Part shown: positions 35,601-43,261 of the stretch, piece after piece
Layout of the letters: each line of letters starts with the position of its first letter
Numbering within the stretch: position 1 is the first letter of the stretch
From: Amoebophrya sp. A120
Taxonomy: Eukaryota; Sar; Dinophyceae; Syndiniales; Amoebophryaceae
Direction: 5' to 3'
NCBI GenBank assembly: GCA_905178155.1
Contig: CAJINV010000015.1
Location: forward strand, 1,943,730 to 2,007,729
Length of the DNA stretch: 64,000 bases
Translations under genes and position numbers: made by a program
Notes under the pieces: generated by a model
The model's database searches: none
Seen by the model: only the letters and a program-made list of their open reading frames with translations
Told to the model about the DNA's origin: nothing

Positions 35601-38428
35601 CCTTCTTATCGTCCTTCTTGTCGGCCGATTTTTTCTTGGTGCGGGTAGCAGCACCTTTCCCAGCCGGCTTCTTATCATCCTTCCCCTTGCCACGGCCGCG
35701 CTTTTTCGAAGCACCATGAGAAGAATCCGGCGACAACGGGGTAGCAGGCAGTCCCGACTTCGACTCCTGATCATCCAGTTCCCCATCATCGATCATACTG
35801 TCGAGGTTGGGGCTGTGGCGGAAGTAGTTGTCCATGGAATCTTCGGCGTGGGAATCAGAGTCGCCGATAGAGTCGGCGTCTTCCTCTTCCTCGTCCACGC
35901 TTTCCAACACGTTCCGCTTGTTCTTCGAAGTCTCCTTCCCCGCGAGCAGCATACTCGGTTTCCCAGACTTCGGCTTCCCCGACGAGCGCATCTTGCGGTA
36001 GTCGCGCAGCGAGTAGTTGTGGTTCGGGGCGAAGATGTCTCTCGAAGACCCGGGGAGACCCGCACGCTGCTCGATGTAACGGGGGTGCGGGGTCAATTGG
36101 CGGACGGGCTTGTTCTTTTTCCGCTTGGGCGGGGTGGATGGCGCGGAAGAAGAGGACTGCTTGCGGCGGCGCTTGATGGTCACATTCTTGGAGCGGCCAC
36201 GCTTGCGATCCGCACTGGAGCTGTCGCGGAAGTTCAACATCATGGACTTCGGCTTGTTGGCCAGCGCCAAAATCGAGCCCTGTTTTAGTTTTTGGATTGG
36301 TCAGTCATGATATAACTTTTCAGATGTCTGTATTGCGCATGAATGAATAGGCTGGCGAAGCTTTGTGTTGTGTGTAAATTTGCACCGACTTATCTGACAA
36401 ACAAAAGTACCTTCGGCTTAGCTTTCTCCTTTTTCATCTTCTTGTTCTTGGCATTTTTCTTCCCACCGCGGCGACCTTTTCCGCAAGAACTGGAATCAGA
36501 GGTATCGGTGCTGGCATTGCGGTTTTTTTCGCCTCCGAAAGCCGAATCGTGGTCACTGTCGCTGCTACCGGATTCCGACGGTTCGTGGTCGCCGCGCATC
36601 AAGCGGCGCAACTCTTTGGCCGCTTTGCGGAACTTTTTCGGGCGGTTCTGCTTCCACCAGCGCAGTTCACCCACGCAGGACTTCTCCGTAGCGGCCGATT
36701 CGCCTCCGGTCGGCGGCTGTTTTTTGTTATGAGGAGGTGGTTCGGGATCAGCGCCAAAGCTGAAGCTCTGGAGCACAACACAAGTGATGAATTTGTGATG
36801 CAAAAAACTACACATATGCATGACAGATTTGAAAAAAACAAGATGAAGTACGTGAATGTCGGTAATTCCCATGGTCCGAAAGAGGACCCACGCCTGCTCG
36901 GCCTCTTTCAGGACGCGTTGCACGTCCTGGGCCCCGCACTCAAAAACCAGCGCCGTCCATTTTTGCAGGAATTTGATGGGTATCGACTTCCACCCCTCTG
37001 TGAAGATATATTTTTGGTTTCATTTTCGCATGACAATCTCTTATCAAGATATGAGTTCATGTCGGACGGGAAAAAATGAAGAAAATTATAAACCGACCCT
37101 ACAACAACAGCACAAGCGCATCAGACAACAGCAAAGTAGTACCTTTGAAATTGGTTCCACTGAACACCTGGCCGCCCAACTTTTCTTCGGGCTTCTTCTG
37201 GGACTCGTCATAGGCATCCTGCAAGTGCTTGATCAAGTCCAGCATGTCGGCCGGTTTCAAGTGCGACAAGATGATCTTCAAGCACACAGCCAGGCGGGCC
37301 GCCTCTTTTTTCTTCTCGGGGGCGGTCAAAGGACCGTAGTTCCCCGTGGTTTTGGCGTTGAGAATGATCTCCTGGCGTCCAGACATCTTGCTTGTCTTCG
37401 AGAGCGGAAAGTCGAGCCCTATGAAGATGAAAACTCCAGTCATTCCCAACCAGTTTGTCATGCATAAGTCTACGTCTGCAAAATATCTGTCATGCTAAAA
37501 ATGCATGACAAACTTGGGAAAACTGGAATTTTCTAATGCATATGTCGAGGAATCCGACGAAGTTACCGTTGCGGTGGAGATGATAAAGGTGGAAGTTCAA
37601 AGCGATTACGGTGAATCGAGAAGACTGATGCTACGACCGAGCAAAAGTACGAAAGTGGAAAGCTGATGTCTGCGACAGCGCTGAAATTAGATAAGCCCTG
37701 GAGGTGGTTTGGAAATGAAGCTTTTTGGTTTGGGTCGCAACGCAGTCGGCGCATGACAAATATGAGGAACCGTGGAACGCGGTAGAAGTGGAACGCATTT
37801 GAGATCTGCGTGACAAATTTGGTGACCGCGAATATTCTAGATCTCCAAGCCATCTGCTGGCTTGGCTGTGAGAGCTTGGCTCTGATCGCTGGGGCCTAGA
37901 GCCCGGAGCGCATGCATCGTTTGGCGATCTGGCTGCTCGGGCCTTGGGATTTAGAGTCTAGATCTATGGGCCGGAGCCGGAGCAGTGGATACCCTACTTA
38001 GACGTTTTGCGAGCTCGAGCTGTGGATGTCCGAAGTCGACGTTTTGACTTACGAGGTGGGGCCAGAGGGCGACAACCCCATCTACCACTGTTCGTCTGCT
38101 GGAAGCTGAGCGATTGTCTTCAGAACTCTCTCTTCTTAACTAGCTAGCTTACCGCCAATAGCCAATATCATAAATCATCTGCTGCAAAACTCAACATTCA
38201 AAACCAGATACAACAGGTTCGGGAGTGCCGCGAAAGTCCAGCGAAATTTTAATTTTGATGGTCAAAAATTTTGAAAATTTGAGTTTTGTGATTGTGATGG
38301 TGTTTTTTTCTTCGATAGTATTGCAATTTATTCTAGTACGATACTTTATTTGCAGTTCATATTTCGCTTTCAATTTCCTCCGCAATAACCTCCTGATTGC
38401 TCGGAGAAAGCTGATCGCCACCCTCCAT
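20653..38428 (-). CDS. acidic coiled-coil protein with a 14.4-kb intron, unknown function
   Basis: Exon 1 is only 67 bp (38428-38362, starting MEGGDQLSPSNQEV). Exon 2 resumes at 23915 (ETFEDDFELPGLTV), after an introner that is itself split by a 14-kb element. Exon 2 runs to about 22990 and is extremely rich in Glu, Val, Pro and Ala. Exon 3 is 22799-22332; exon 4 is 22205-21726, joined through a canonical GT-AG intron (22206-22331); exon 5 is 21627-20653, joined through a 98-nt intron with no GT-AG register (..KKYNF-YPKSKTSR..). Exons 4-5 contain a long charged helix (FEETAKRREQAREKEMENRR) and the C-terminus is Gly/Asn-rich. I recognise no family; the coiled coil and basic tail would fit a structural or cytoskeletal role, but that is a guess. 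Expression depends on removing the whole 14.4-kb intron. Confidence 0.65.
24050..24102 (+). repeat. left terminal inverted repeat of the 14-kb element
   Basis: 53 bp, one mismatch (T/C at base 35) to the reverse complement of 38265-38317. Contains caccatcacaatcac. Confidence 0.95.
24212..24319 (+). repeat. left subterminal inverted repeat of the 14-kb element
   Basis: From ggcggt through agagagagttctgaagac and gttgtcgccctctggcccca to cctcgtaa. Matches the reverse complement of 38049-38156 with scattered changes, including a small indel after ggcggt. Confidence 0.9.
24465..25727 (+). CDS. unrecognised protein encoded near the left end of the 14-kb element
   Basis: The frame opens at ATG 24465; an internal ATG at 24699 (MGTRPHQIEQWS) is a reasonable alternative, as the first 78 residues are Pro-rich and low in structure. 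From about residue 90 it looks like a folded protein: LLQIKGSWSPLKPWLQSL, YANTILIGITRKRQASVLVV, WELIDLMHNEWW, GFKVVDGILRYGG, GFTPDQVDAFLLHVRANRG. It is the only long plus-strand ORF in the element and has no intron signs, unlike the minus-strand genes. GC content is above that of the flanks. I recognise no family or catalytic motif. Its position next to one terminus would fit a mobility protein, but that is inference from context only. Confidence 0.5.
   Translation: MLEVRLYYRHFKLNQTSTGPKSQHPGPIFPSETLPKLASSQGLPSLALWPKRSRTRPAPAPPETNPTQKPAPTCRAAKMGTRPHQIEQWSITQATQLLEEEFSVIYTPEFQADMAITPKIQPDEAVDSQEMGANNAALDGPMAVLLQIKGSWSPLKPWLQSLKCQIIKHRKSYANTILIGITRKRQASVLVVPVTRHYDWELIDLMHNEWWCRKEDLPNRLREHWQGFALNKTAALGHFNCASRIQAVEQRMRQQFAQGTVAAGGAYALNSVGFKVVDGILRYGGHTIRRQERTAKFKLNGRGEVAGIRVSTARHHAISHLSFFAVGRGSSGHCSLPHYTLMRPRRNRPEHCHPKPIERKIGIFIKYYTRKNGSGFTPDQVDAFLLHVRANRGPAHSYAGTFFFPIRALSLHGYAPELIR
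25728..27522. other. non-coding part of the 14-kb element
   Basis: No convincing ORF on either strand. Scattered GCATGACA / TTTGTCATGC motifs of the kind seen in introns occur throughout. Possibly 3' untranslated or degenerate sequence. Confidence 0.4.
27523..33428 (-). CDS. large multi-exon protein inside the 14-kb element, unrecognised
   Basis: Exon blocks in consistent order on the minus strand: about 33428-33000 (LMLCRMLSDTCVGNWKRQRG), 32830-32640 (FLLWMKGRGYNDQVKAWLA), 32500-32320 (LIIFMNNLLGVVHFEYPGEY), 32200-31690 (INPVRKFVTYFFPLILQRP; SGWRHCLIIDSDQEE), 30870-30600, 30520-30205 (acidic, Pro-rich), 30070-29060 (HDFLISVEENMPGFLLAA), 28930-28810, 28680-28450 (LGMIMWLVLQIIDGKWFG), 28316-27523. 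The last part has paired cysteines (CTAC..., CPDC), a possible zinc site, then an acidic end (NSDDDFDLFDN) reached only if 19 nt near 27580-27600 are skipped. Introns at 28317-28447 and 28685-28806 have long inverted ends but no TSD. Exon edges are approximate, and this may be more than one gene. No transposase or polymerase motif recognised. Confidence 0.4.
31206..31330. repeat. three direct copies of aggtggggat(a)aaaaa...atcac
   Basis: Copies start near 31206, 31260 and 31304. Two contain aaaaaac(a/g)ccatcac, which resembles part of the 14-kb element's terminal repeat. Lies within A/T-rich non-coding sequence between exons (about 30900-31690). Confidence 0.6.
33429..34902. other. interval between the two minus-strand genes of the 14-kb element
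   Basis: ORFs on both strands are short and not convincing (for example 33612-34028 minus). It contains intron-like TTTGTCATGC motifs but I cannot place exons. Confidence 0.35.
34903..37386 (-). CDS. Lys/Ser-rich, probably nuclear protein inside the 14-kb element
   Basis: ATG at 37386 (MSGRQEIILNAKTTGNYGPL). Exon 1 joins exon 2 through a canonical intron starting GTACTACTTTG and ending CACAG (NFK-EGWKSIPIKFLQKW). Together they form a helical N-terminal segment (LAVCLKIILSHLKPADMLDL; WTALVFECGAQDVQRVLKEA). Exon 3 (about 36780-36415), exon 4 (36290-35430) and exon 5 (35275-34903, stop at 34903) are strongly basic with acidic patches: KRGRSKNVTIKRRRKQ, KKRGRGKGKDDKKPAGKG, VDEEEEDADSIGDSDS, KTPESKARTPRGKSP. 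The repeated Lys/Pro/Ser runs recall linker-histone or chromatin-associated proteins and imply nuclear location. Function is unknown; a DNA-binding or packaging role in the element's life cycle is possible. Exon 3/4 and 4/5 edges are approximate. Confidence 0.5.
38049..38156 (-). repeat. right subterminal inverted repeat of the 14-kb element
   Basis: Reverse complement partner of 24212-24319. Together with the ends it gives an inverted-repeat zone of roughly 270 bp on each side, with a diverged middle. Confidence 0.9.
38265..38317 (-). repeat. right terminal inverted repeat of the 14-kb element
   Basis: Reverse complement of 24050-24102 with one mismatch. Confidence 0.95.
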
Positions 38429-39275
38429 TTTGACCTGCGCGCGGGTTGGCAGAACCACTCCGCTGCCTCAGAAACTAAAGTTTTTCAAGGTGTTGAAATA
38501 TGGTCAACTAGGGTGGTGGTGTTGGTAGATGTTCTTTACGACTAAATAAAACGCGATGTTTTGAAGAACAAGAACGACGGAACTGAAACTAAATGCAAGT
38601 AAAGATGGAAACAACAACACAAACTCGTCAAAGGGAAATGCTGCTGGGGGTAACTCGAAACTAGCACAATCACAATCTCGTCGGGGGTACCTCTTTCAAC
38701 AAAGTGGCGGCCTGTTGTGAATCATTCTCACACACGACGTCTTTTTACCTCGCCTGCTACAGCTACTTTTGCAGCTGTTATAAATCTTTCAAATTACAAA
38801 TAGCGAACGGCTTGCTGTCGTCTTTCGCACATTTGGATTCACGTCAAGTACGATTGGGGTTTGTTGTTCACGCCAGAACGTACGAACAAATTCTGCAGGA
38901 GACCGATTGGTGTGCATGTGCACCCTTTTTCCAACAACGAAAATTGCGTCGTAATTTCGAACGAAATCAGACAACAAGTGGACGACGAACCGATGAGAGC
39001 AGAATCATGCTCCAATTCATCGAGCATGGCACGGACGACAAGAGGCACAAGGCTCTCCTTTTGGAAGATAAGATTGAACAGTTTTGCAAATAACGCTCGG
39101 ACGAAACAACAGGAGGCACGCAGGCCTTTTGGCATCAAAAAAGATACGCATGAGAAAGACGCGGCGTCCTAGTTCGGTTCCGGTTTGTTCATCATCACAT
39201 TTTTTGCACCTTATTTATTTTTCTTCGTTTGCAGAAGAAATCATGACGACCTCCTGGCTGATGTTTTCATCCTCA
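38429..39275. other. intergenic, no gene seen
   Basis: Upstream of exon 1 of the 20653-38428 gene. Short ORFs on both strands lack protein-like character. Presumably holds the promoter or trans-splice acceptor of that gene; no specific signal was identified. Confidence 0.4.
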
Positions 39276-39836
39276 CTAGGAGCCAGCCGCCATCGCCGTC
39301 TCGACCCTGTCCAATCGCTTCTCCACCCTCGTTTGATACTCCACCACTTTCTGCACGGATAATTCCAATCTATCGACCATCTTCTGCCCTTCCAGCATCA
39401 AAATCCAGAAAGAAACCCCCGACGCGAAAACGACGCCGAAAGTGAAGTATTTTGCACGGGAGAAAATGCTGGGCGTGGGTTTCGAAGAAATTTTGTTCCC
39501 GCTCGATGAAATCATGGGAGTTGTTGTAGTTTTTGGCGGTTCAGAGGCTGGAACGGCTTTCTCATCCACTGTCGATGTCGTAGAAGCTGAAGCACCACCA
39601 GCGTCTCTTGCTGCTACGGCGTAGAATCGTGGTTGCAGCGCCGCGAGGGGATGCTGTGGGTTCTGAAACTGATACGCAGCAGCGTTCTTGCTTATTCTTT
39701 CACAAAAGAAAGAACCGCTGCTCCATCGGGACCGCGCTGCTGGAACTGCGAGGGTCCGGAGCGATTTGGGCTGACCCACTTGCCACATTTGTCTGATCGT
39801 CAGAAGCGAAGAACTCGAGGACAAGGACGACGTCAT
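39276..39836 (-). CDS. small membrane protein, probably mitochondrial, unknown function
   Basis: A single uninterrupted exon of 186 codons, ATG at 39836. The first 50 residues are rich in Ser, Arg and Ala with almost no acidic residues (PKSLRTLAVPAARSRW), as in mitochondrial targeting sequences. A Ser/Thr/Pro linker follows, then one clear membrane span (YFTFGVVFASGVSFWILML, about residues 130-150) and a short C-terminal coiled coil (LELSVQKVVEYQTRVEKRLD). The layout (presequence, one span, coiled coil) is common in inner-membrane assembly factors, but I recognise no family. Confidence 0.6.
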   Translation of the reverse strand: MTSSLSSSSSLLTIRQMWQVGQPKSLRTLAVPAARSRWSSGSFFCERISKNAAAYQFQNPQHPLAALQPRFYAVAARDAGGASASTTSTVDEKAVPASEPPKTTTTPMISSSGNKISSKPTPSIFSRAKYFTFGVVFASGVSFWILMLEGQKMVDRLELSVQKVVEYQTRVEKRLDRVETAMAAGS

Positions 39837-40180
39837 GCTTGCTTTATCGTGGCAGGCTGCGTAGTTTTTGAGCGCACTATAACCAAATCCTACCGATTGT
39901 GATTAAAGTATACTTACGTCGACGTCGTGGACTTCGCGGGGGGCCGCCGCCGCGTGCAAAAAAATGTGCGAGGATAAACGATCGGAGTTGATGCGGATTT
40001 AGATTTATCGGCGCAAATAACCTTGCAAAGAAACAATAACGAGCTCCATCGGAACACCAAAAAAGATAAAAGAACGTTACTTCGTTCCGACTAGCAGTGC
40101 GATTGTAATTCGGCTTTTTCTTAACATCGTTTGCTTTTCATAGTTATTCACAACATTCGGAGGCATGGTGTGAAAAAGAC

Positions 40181-40237
40181 AGGACGTTGTCGGCCCAGGG
40201 CCCAATCCCCATGCCGATCAAATGTGCGTCGCTATGT
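40181..40237 (-). repeat. junction repeat copy 1 (stop, 19-nt spacer, start)
   Basis: On the minus strand: ACATAG (stop of the upstream ORF), 19 nt, then ATGGGGATTGGGCCCTGGGCC-like sequence (MGIGPWADNVL). The left half differs from copies 2 and 3. Confidence 0.85.
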
Positions 40238-40585
40238 CAAGTGGTCCCATTTCCCAAGATCAAAATTTTCAAAAAAAGCATATTTATTTTTTCGATCCTT
40301 CAGCGCAGCGCGTCCTCGCACCCCAGAAACGCCGTCTCGTCGCGGGCCTGAACAGGAAGAGAAGTCGGCGGCGGCCACGATAGAGTGCCTCCCGCCTCCG
40401 ATGAGCCGCGGACGAAGTGCGGCGACACGCTCGTGCGGAATGTCCTGGAGAAACAGCGAGATGTGCGTCCCCAGTCCGGAAGGCAACGTCGTCTGCGAAA
40501 ATGCGCGCCGCCTGGTGCGTGGATGGATCGGCTCCGTCGGGTCTATCTGTGTTCCAGCCATATCCACCACGGCTCTGCTCGACAT
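40232..40585 (-). CDS. small ORF ending in the 62-bp junction repeat
   Basis: ATG 40585 to TAG 40232, 117 codons, of which the last lies in copy 1 of the junction repeat (..DLGKWDHLT then stop). Contains GLGTHISLFLQD and many Arg residues. It may be the last exon of a gene that starts at the ATG of copy 2 (41354, MGIGPWADN then a possible GT splice site). No family recognised. Confidence 0.4.
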   Translation of the reverse strand: MSSRAVVDMAGTQIDPTEPIHPRTRRRAFSQTTLPSGLGTHISLFLQDIPHERVAALRPRLIGGGRHSIVAAADFSSCSGPRRDGVSGVRGRAALKDRKNKYAFFENFDLGKWDHLT

Positions 40586-41373
40586 ATGAGACCCTCTCCT
40601 CCCGCTCTGGCCGATTTGCTTTCTCTTTATTTGATATACACATGTGGAGCGAACGCAAACAAACGAACAACCCCGCGGCGCATGGCAGGTCTTCCCCTGT
40701 GGTTCTTCGTGTTTATTTTTTTGAAGGAATCAGAAAAGAGTAGTTCGCGAAAAGTTCCCGTCTAGTTAGGGTGAGGAGTTCTCTTGCTTTTCTAAATTAG
40801 CTTTAAACTGTTTGCTTCGGTGGTTCTACGCTGTGGCCACCTGGTAGCTGCCTTGTCGCTGCATGCTGCAGCTTTCTTGGTAACACCGCTGCCAGATCCT
40901 ACATTATATCTACTTGCCGGCACTTTTTCGTGGCGACTGGTCGTTCTCATCAGGGGCTTTCTAATTTCTAAACAAAGATTAGTTCAAGTGCTGGCGTGAC
41001 TTCCAGCGGCAAATGGGGAAGGCGCTGGCCATCCTGTAGACCAGACGGAATCTGTGTTGCCAGCCTATACACACAGCGGGAAAAGGTGAAAGGTAGTTTC
41101 TAGCTCAAACGACTGCACAAGAGGGTGCGTCGACTAGTTGCATGAGTGCAACAGACCGATGCCACGCAAGGCATCACGTGGGGAAAACTTCAAGCAAATA
41201 GAGCTGGCTCGACATTTCTAAATCACGAAAGAGCAAGAGGCAGGAATCTTACTCAACTTCAATACTTATCTCATTGCTGGATTGCCGGTAAGCCTTTTTT
41301 TCACTTTCTAACTGATCAGAGTAGGACGTTGTCGGCCCAGGGCCCAATCCCCATTCCGATCAAATGTGCGTCG
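40586..41373. other. interval with unresolved exons
   Basis: Between the TAG of copy 2 and the ORF at 40232-40585. If one gene runs from copy 2 to copy 1, this is mostly intron. I could not place splice sites. No RNA gene seen. Confidence 0.35.
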
Positions 41374-41394
41374 CTATGTATTGGGATTGGCCTT
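41325..41394 (-). repeat. junction repeat copy 2 (stop, 19-nt spacer, start)
   Basis: On the minus strand: AAGGCCAATCCCAATACA-TAG (KANPNT-stop), 19-nt spacer, ATG at 41354 (MGIGPWADNVLL). The two sides form an inverted repeat (GGCCAATCCC / GGGATTGGGCC). Confidence 0.9.
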
Positions 41395-43014
41395 CACAAA
41401 TTCTACCAATTTGCGACTACAGGAAGATTTGTAATTCTCTTCTTCTGAGGACTCCGGTGGCAAAAGGAGGTTCTTTTTATTTTGCTTTTTCTTGTTCTTC
41501 TGCTGCGGATTTGGATTTTGACCTCCGCTTATACCAGGACCTGCAACATGTTGGCCGCCGTTCGTACCAACTATCGGAATCGGCAACACCGGAATTTGCA
41601 CCGCGTCCATTAGCGCGTGACGCCACAAATCGCTGCGCCAACCTGATAGAAAGTGAAGATTATAGGGCCAGTAGAAATAAAACACTACATACTAGATGGC
41701 AAAATCAGCCACAGAAATAGAAATTGAGATAACCTTATACCAACAACACATCTGCTATTGTAAAAAAGCTCTGAGACCACTACAGCAGACGAGGACACAG
41801 AGTCAACTAATACCTTGCAGCGATTCCACTTTGCCCTTGCAACCGTCTAGCTTCTTCCCCGCTTCTGCGCTGGCTTTTCGCTTTTCTATCAACTGTCTCT
41901 TCTGCTCGGTCAGCTCTATCCAGAGGAAAAAAATATCCATCTTCCCAATACATCTTTTGCATGATTTGATATTAGTAGAAGATAGGATACTAAAAGCGCA
42001 GGCTGTAGACGTTCATGTTGTATTTTGCGTGACAAATAATTCATTGGAAGATGAGAACAGGTGTAGTTCTTTCCCTGGCGATAAACTCCTGCTCTTTGTT
42101 CGTCTTTTCCTCTTTCAGCTCGCCAATTTTGGCTTTCGCTGTTTCCTTTTTCTGGCAAAATTCCTCGTGCTCCTTGTCCAACTTTTCCAGTTCGGCGGTC
42201 AGCTTTTGCAGTTTTTCCTTTTCTATCCTCTCCAAAAGCATCGCACTGATTTGTTCTGTTGTGCTAGTAGTTTTTGCAATCTCAATCATGCATGGCAGGT
42301 ATGATCTGCTCCTAAAACCGTTCTTCAGCATGACAAGCTCCATTCCTTCTCCTGTGAATAAAAGTTGTAATGCAATAACGGCCTAGTAGTACGATGCTTT
42401 TACCATGCGTATCCTCTTCCACGATCACATTTTATGCAAGAAAAAAACTGTGTAAGTGTAACTTTCTTGGAGGAACAGCATCACAGGTTTGCTCTGCATG
42501 ACAGAGAAAACCTGTAATGCGTAGCTAGTACGTGAAAACACGCACGAAAAGAGCCCCTCATGCACGTCCAGCATGACAAGTGTAACAGTTTTGCATTTTC
42601 TGCAACACAAAGTTACACTTACACAGTTTTTTTGTTGGATACATTTTGCAGCTGCTTCAAAGAATTCGCGGAATACCGACCTCCGCCGAAGTTTGTCATG
42701 CCGCGCGAAATGACAGAGCTGGAGTTCATCCTGGCATTTGCAGTTATGCAAAGAAAAAAGTGTTACAGTTACACATTGTGTAGCACGACCGGCAACACAG
42801 ACAACCTTTGTCATGCAGGAAATGCTTTGGAGACTCGTTTCCTTCGTGTTTTCCCTTATGATCTTTGCATTGCAAGTTTCCTCTGTCATGCAAAGCAAGT
42901 TTGTGATGCTGAAATTACAACAAATGCGTAACTGTAACACTTTTTTCGTGGGATAGCATTAGTGCTCCCTTTATTATTGCCGTCACTCACACTGGCCCAG
43001 GGCCCAATCCCCAT
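41374..43014 (-). CDS. small coiled-coil protein, starts and ends in junction repeats
   Basis: ATG 43014 lies in junction copy 3 (MGIGPWASVSDGNNKGS). Removing introners 42745-42955, 42433-42641 and 42224-42411 joins STNA-NARMNSSSV, LKQLQ-NVIVEE and VEE-EEKLQKLTAELEKLDKEH in frame. A further segment (about 41930-41830, ELTEQKRQLIEKRKASAEAG) follows an intron I could not place exactly, and a canonical GTATTAG...CTATCAG intron joins SLQ to GWRSDLWRHALMDA. The end is basic (QQKNKKKQNKKN) and stops in junction copy 2 (..VEFVKANPNT). The middle is a clear coiled coil. Family unknown. Confidence 0.5.
42224..42411. mobile_element. introner family IE1, diverged
   Basis: Ends TATCCTCTCCAAAAGCATCG / CGATGCTTTTACCATGCGTA with GCATGACA / TTGTAATGC inside. 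The flanks no longer match as a TSD. Removal keeps the coiled-coil frame. Confidence 0.75.
42433..42641. mobile_element. introner family IE6, copy a
   Basis: Ends TATGCAAGAAAAAAACTGTG and the inverted partner (..cacagtttttttgttggata). Exact TSD CATTT (42428-42432, 42642-42646). Confidence 0.9.
42745..42955. mobile_element. introner family IE6, copy b
   Basis: Ends TATGCAAAGAAAAAAGTGTT / AACACTTTTTTCGTGGGATA. TSD GCAGT / GCATT (4 of 5). Same architecture as copy a, with a changed inner arm. Confidence 0.87.
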
Positions 43015-43054
43015 TCCGATCAAATGTGCGTCGCTATGTATTGGGATTGGCCTT
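42994..43054 (-). repeat. junction repeat copy 3 (stop, 19-nt spacer, start)
   Basis: Same as copy 2 over about 60 bp: KANPNT-stop ends at 43034, 19-nt spacer, ATG at 43014 (MGIGPWAS). It diverges right after GGGCC. Confidence 0.9.
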
Positions 43055-43212
43055 GCTGACAACAAAATGATAATAAGGCGACGACATTAGGTTTTGGCTT
43101 ACTTTCTAAAGTAGAAGCTTGTCAGTGGCCAGAAAGTCAAAAATCCACCATCCTGGTACGTAGAGCGCCACGAGAAAATGTCCACTTCTAGGAAGGACAG
43201 CATGCGCATCAT
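43034..43212 (-). CDS. very small two-exon ORF (43 codons)
   Basis: ATG 43212 lies 49 bp after the stop of the preceding gene. Exon 1 (43212-43103, MMRMLSFLEVDIFSWRS..) ends at GTAAGCC; exon 2 starts after TTGTCAG at 43055 and gives NKANPNT-stop inside junction copy 3. The intron (43056-43102) is a canonical 47-nt GT-AG. It may be a real short gene, or a 3' part of the preceding gene in another frame. Confidence 0.35.
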
Positions 43213-43261
43213 GCCACATCAAACAATACAACTCGACCACTCCACAGCAGTGGAATCCACG

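Larger units (their letters stand above)
24050..38317. mobile_element. 14,268-bp element with terminal inverted repeats, nested in an introner
   Basis: Begins TATCGAAGAAAAAAACACCA and ends with the reverse complement. The 53-bp terminal repeats differ at one base. It is flanked by an exact 5-bp TSD GTATT (24045-24049, 38318-38322) inside the IE1 sequence ..ctttgtattgcaa... A second, subterminal inverted repeat of about 108 bp supports both ends. The interior holds a plus-strand ORF (24465-25727) and two multi-exon minus-strand genes (27523-33428, 34903-37386). I find no integrase, protein-primed DNA polymerase, reverse transcriptase or known transposase motif. The TAT...ATA ends and 5-bp TSD match the introners, suggesting the same type of mobilising enzyme. 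It is not a typical Polinton (6-bp TSD, polymerase) by what I can see. Confidence 0.9.
23921..38361. mobile_element. introner family IE1 split by a 14-kb nested insertion
   Basis: The left half (23921-24049) has the IE1 start TATGCACTGCAAAAGTATCG and the GCATTACAAAT core. The right half (38323-38361) has the IE1 end (..tagtacgatactttatttgc, then AGTTCATA). Exact host TSD TTTCG at 23916-23920 and 38362-38366. Without the insertion the introner would be 168 bp. Removal joins IESE to TFEDDFELPG. Confidence 0.92.

Noticed and set aside
24050-38317. Polinton/Maverick or virophage-like element
   Set aside because: Size fits, but the TSD is 5 bp (not 6), and no protein-primed polymerase, packaging ATPase, protease or capsid signature was recognised.
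24050-38317. Transib transposon
   Set aside because: The 5-bp TSD agrees, but the terminal sequence TATCGAAG is unlike the CACWATG-type end and no RAG1-like motif was seen.
42425-42940. 171-codon minus-strand ORF
   Set aside because: It runs through two introners in a frame different from the spliced coiled-coil frame; most of it is introner sequence.
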